Below, one piece after another: positions 4,663-6,088 of a stretch of 6,088 nt of DNA. The position numbers and the translations under genes were made by a program. How positions within the stretch are numbered: the first letter of the stretch is position 1; each line of letters begins with the position of its first letter. This DNA is from Bacillota bacterium (GTDB taxonomy: Bacteria; Bacillota; Bacilli; Alicyclobacillales; SLC66): the NCBI GenBank assembly GCA_021797415.1, contig JAJZZT010000128.1:1-6088 (forward strand). The letters run 5' to 3'. Under the pieces are notes generated by a model. The model saw nothing but the letters and a program-made list of their open reading frames with translations. It was not told the origin of the DNA and searched no databases.

Positions 4663-5396
4663 CGCTTGATACGGCGACGCCGACATTGGCTCTGGCCATC
4701 GGCGATCTGTTTGGCAATATCTTCGCAACGCAGTCGCAACGCATCCGCCACGCGCACGCGACGCTGCTGCATCCGCTGCTGGACGGACTGATGGATGCCG
4801 CCGGCGTCGCCGCGCAGGATGTGGAGGGTGTCGCGGTCGGCGTCGGTCCCGGATCCTACACGGGTGTGCGCATCGGCGTGACGGCGGCAAAGATGATCGC
4901 CTATCAGCTTGACGTGCCGGTCGTCGGCGTGTCGTCGCTCAGCGCCGCCGCGTATGCCGCGCGCGGGGCCGAACTGACCGCCGCGGTGTTTGACGCGCGC
5001 CGCGGTGATGCGTATGCGGGCGCTTACGCGCAGCAAAGCGGCATCTGGGAAGTTGTGCTGGAGGAACGGCGCGTGTCCTGCGCGGCGTTTGCGCGCGAGT
5101 TGGCGGCGTCCGGCGCATCGCGCATCGCGCTGGTGGGCGACGCGGCGGACGCCGTGCTGGAGCATCTCCCCGAGGGAAGCCGCGAAGCGTGTGCGGTCTA
5201 TGAACGGATCGCCCATGTGCGGGCGGAGCACGTGTATGAACTTGCATTGCCTGAACTCGCCCGCCGGTCGGCGGATGGGAAGGAGGGCGGATATGGGCAG
5301 GATGCGCACACACTTGTTCCAAGGTATCTTCAGTTGGCGGAGGCGGAGGCGAGATGGCGTGCCGGACACCGGACAAGCGCGCGTGATGACCAGTGA
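4650..5396 (+). CDS. tsaB: tRNA t6A synthesis protein TsaB
   Basis: TsaB is the catalytically inactive ASKHA-fold partner that dimerises with TsaD and is needed for t6A formation. The 248-residue product begins MAVIALDTAT, which aligns with the family's opening MKILAIDTST, and so favours GTG 4650 over GTG 4644 (two residues longer). Other landmarks are HAHATLLHPLLDGLM (34-48), VAVGVGPGSYTGVRIG (61-76), and KMIAYQLDVPVVGVSSL (81-97), then VFDARRGDAYAG (113-124) and the C-terminal VPRYLQLAEAE (223-233). Length is typical of Bacilli TsaB. It overlaps tsaE by 13 bp and rimI by 11 bp. No clear ribosome-binding site is visible, so translation is probably coupled to tsaE. Confidence 0.94.
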   Translation: MAVIALDTATPTLALAIGDLFGNIFATQSQRIRHAHATLLHPLLDGLMDAAGVAAQDVEGVAVGVGPGSYTGVRIGVTAAKMIAYQLDVPVVGVSSLSAAAYAARGAELTAAVFDARRGDAYAGAYAQQSGIWEVVLEERRVSCAAFARELAASGASRIALVGDAADAVLEHLPEGSREACAVYERIAHVRAEHVYELALPELARRSADGKEGGYGQDAHTLVPRYLQLAEAEARWRAGHRTSARDDQ

Positions 5397-5877
5397 GGAC
5401 GGTCTGGTCACCTTTCGCCGCATGACGGTGCGCGATCTGGATGAAGTGCTGCGCATCGAACGGGCTTCATTCTCGGCGCCGTGGTCGCGCAACGCGTTTG
5501 CGGGCGAATTGATGGACAACCATTTTGCGGAATACCTCGTGATGTACAGCGGCCCGCAGATGATCGGATACGGCGGCATGTGGGTGATTGTCGACGAGGC
5601 GCATGTGACCAATATCGCCGTGTACCCCGAGTACAGGGGAAAGAAAAACGGCGAGCGCCTGTTGCGCATGATGATGGCGGAAGCGGCGGCGCGGGGGGCC
5701 AGGCGCATGACGCTGGAGGTGCGGGTGTCAAACGAAGTGGCGAAGCGCCTCTACCGCAAGCTCGGTTTTGTCGATGCGGGCACGCGCAAAGGGTATTATA
5801 CGGACAACCATGAAGATGCGCTCATCATGTGGGCCAATGTTCCGCCGGTGCAGGAGGTCCCCGATGTCCTGGAATGA
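5386..5877 (+). CDS. rimI: RimI-type N-alpha-acetyltransferase (GNAT)
   Basis: RimI acetylates the N-terminal residue of ribosomal protein S18 in enterobacteria, using acetyl-CoA; the substrate range in Bacilli is less certain. The 163-residue product has the GNAT order: [24 protein letters not shown] near the start (10-33), strand [14 protein letters not shown] (72-85), the CoA pyrophosphate loop R84-GKKNG, the helix [16 protein letters not shown], then [19 protein letters not shown] (110-128) and a [13 protein letters not shown] tail. The start is not certain. ATG 5386 overlaps tsaB by 11 bp but lacks a strong site. In-frame GTG 5359 has GGAGG (5345-5349) at 9 nt and would add nine residues (172 aa). 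It lies between tsaB and tsaD, as in B. subtilis ydiD. Confidence 0.93.
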   Translation: MTSEDGLVTFRRMTVRDLDEVLRIERASFSAPWSRNAFAGELMDNHFAEYLVMYSGPQMIGYGGMWVIVDEAHVTNIAVYPEYRGKKNGERLLRMMMAEAAARGARRMTLEVRVSNEVAKRLYRKLGFVDAGTRKGYYTDNHEDALIMWANVPPVQEVPDVLE

Positions 5878-6088
5878 TCGGATGAGGGCGCGTTACGAGT
5901 GCGACCGGATTGCGGGACAGCCGGTGGATATCCTCGCCGTCGAGACGAGCTGCGATGAAACGGCGGCCGCCGTGGTGCGCGACGGCAGAGTGATTCTCAG
6001 TTCGGTCGTGGCGTCGCAGGTCGGCTTGCACGACCGCTTTGGCGGCGTGGTGCCGGAGGTTGCCTCACGTGCGCATGTGGAGCATGTG
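5864..6088 (+). CDS. tsaD: tRNA t6A transferase TsaD, N-terminal part
   Basis: TsaD transfers the threonylcarbamoyl group from threonylcarbamoyl-AMP to A37 of tRNA, working with TsaB and TsaE. Only the first 75 codons are present, and the frame is open to the last base of the window. The start [15 protein letters not shown] is followed by [17 protein letters not shown] (22-38), then the typical [33 protein letters not shown] (43-75). The first signature matches the ASKHA nucleotide-binding start of the family. The metal-binding histidines further along are outside the window. The ATG at 5864 has a strong site (AGGAGGT, 5852-5858) 5 nt upstream and overlaps rimI by 14 bp. The N-terminus is about 20 residues longer than the minimal family start. 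The internal ATG at 5882 is an alternative without a site. Confidence 0.95.
   Translation, partial: MSWNDRMRARYECDRIAGQPVDILAVETSCDETAAAVVRDGRVILSSVVASQVGLHDRFGGVVPEVASRAHVEHV

Noticed and set aside
5635..5655. RimI acetyl-CoA loop RGKKNG lacks the middle glycine of the usual RGxGxG
   Set aside because: From memory, Bacilli RimI proteins often carry Lys at this place (RGxKxG), so it is probably normal lineage variation rather than an inactive enzyme.
4605..5708. Minus-strand open frame of 367 codons opposite tsaB and rimI
   Set aside because: It is the antisense shadow of two well-supported genes, with no recognisable motif or start site.

Overview
The window is GC-rich chromosomal DNA, most likely from a member of the Bacillota (class Bacilli). 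A high-GC group such as the Alicyclobacillaceae is a guess from composition and gene content only. Two things point to Bacilli. The gene order thiL-tsaE-tsaB-rimI-tsaD matches the B. subtilis ydiA-ydiB-ydiC-ydiD-ydiE(gcp) block. The small DUF1659 and DUF2922 proteins are also typical of Bacillota.

Layout from left to right: (1) bases 1-92 carry the start of an unrecognised small membrane-protein gene on the minus strand, cut by the window edge, with a duplicated extended -10 element in front of it. (2) Bases 297-1125 carry a DUF1659 gene with a long Ser/Thr/Gly/Ala tail and a DUF2922 gene. The 145-base gap between them holds an array of DnaA boxes: three exact matches to the consensus TTATCCACA plus two variants, all in one orientation and spaced 20-22 bp apart. 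A strong intrinsic terminator (1196-1240) closes this unit and runs directly into an 11-bp tandem repeat. (3) Bases 1337-3083 carry an ECF sigma factor behind an ECF-type promoter (TGTAAC-N17-CGTC). It is translationally coupled by an ATGA overlap to a single-pass membrane protein, probably its anti-sigma or sensor partner, whose outer part seems to hold a duplicated beta-rich domain. (4) An extended -10 promoter overlapping the end of that gene leads into a tightly overlapping operon: thiL (thiamine monophosphate kinase), tsaE, tsaB, rimI, and the start of tsaD, which runs off the right edge.

The operon joins thiamine diphosphate synthesis with the t6A tRNA modification machinery: TsaD is the transferase, TsaB its partner and TsaE the ATPase. 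RimI is a ribosomal-protein-type N-acetyltransferase. The sigma/membrane pair looks like a self-contained envelope-sensing unit. The most notable element is the phased DnaA-box array. It lies in GC-rich DNA with no nearby AT-rich unwinding region, so it resembles a DnaA-titrating or regulatory cluster rather than an origin. It sits about 5 kb from tsaD (gcp), a locus where, from memory, B. subtilis also has a DnaA-box cluster.
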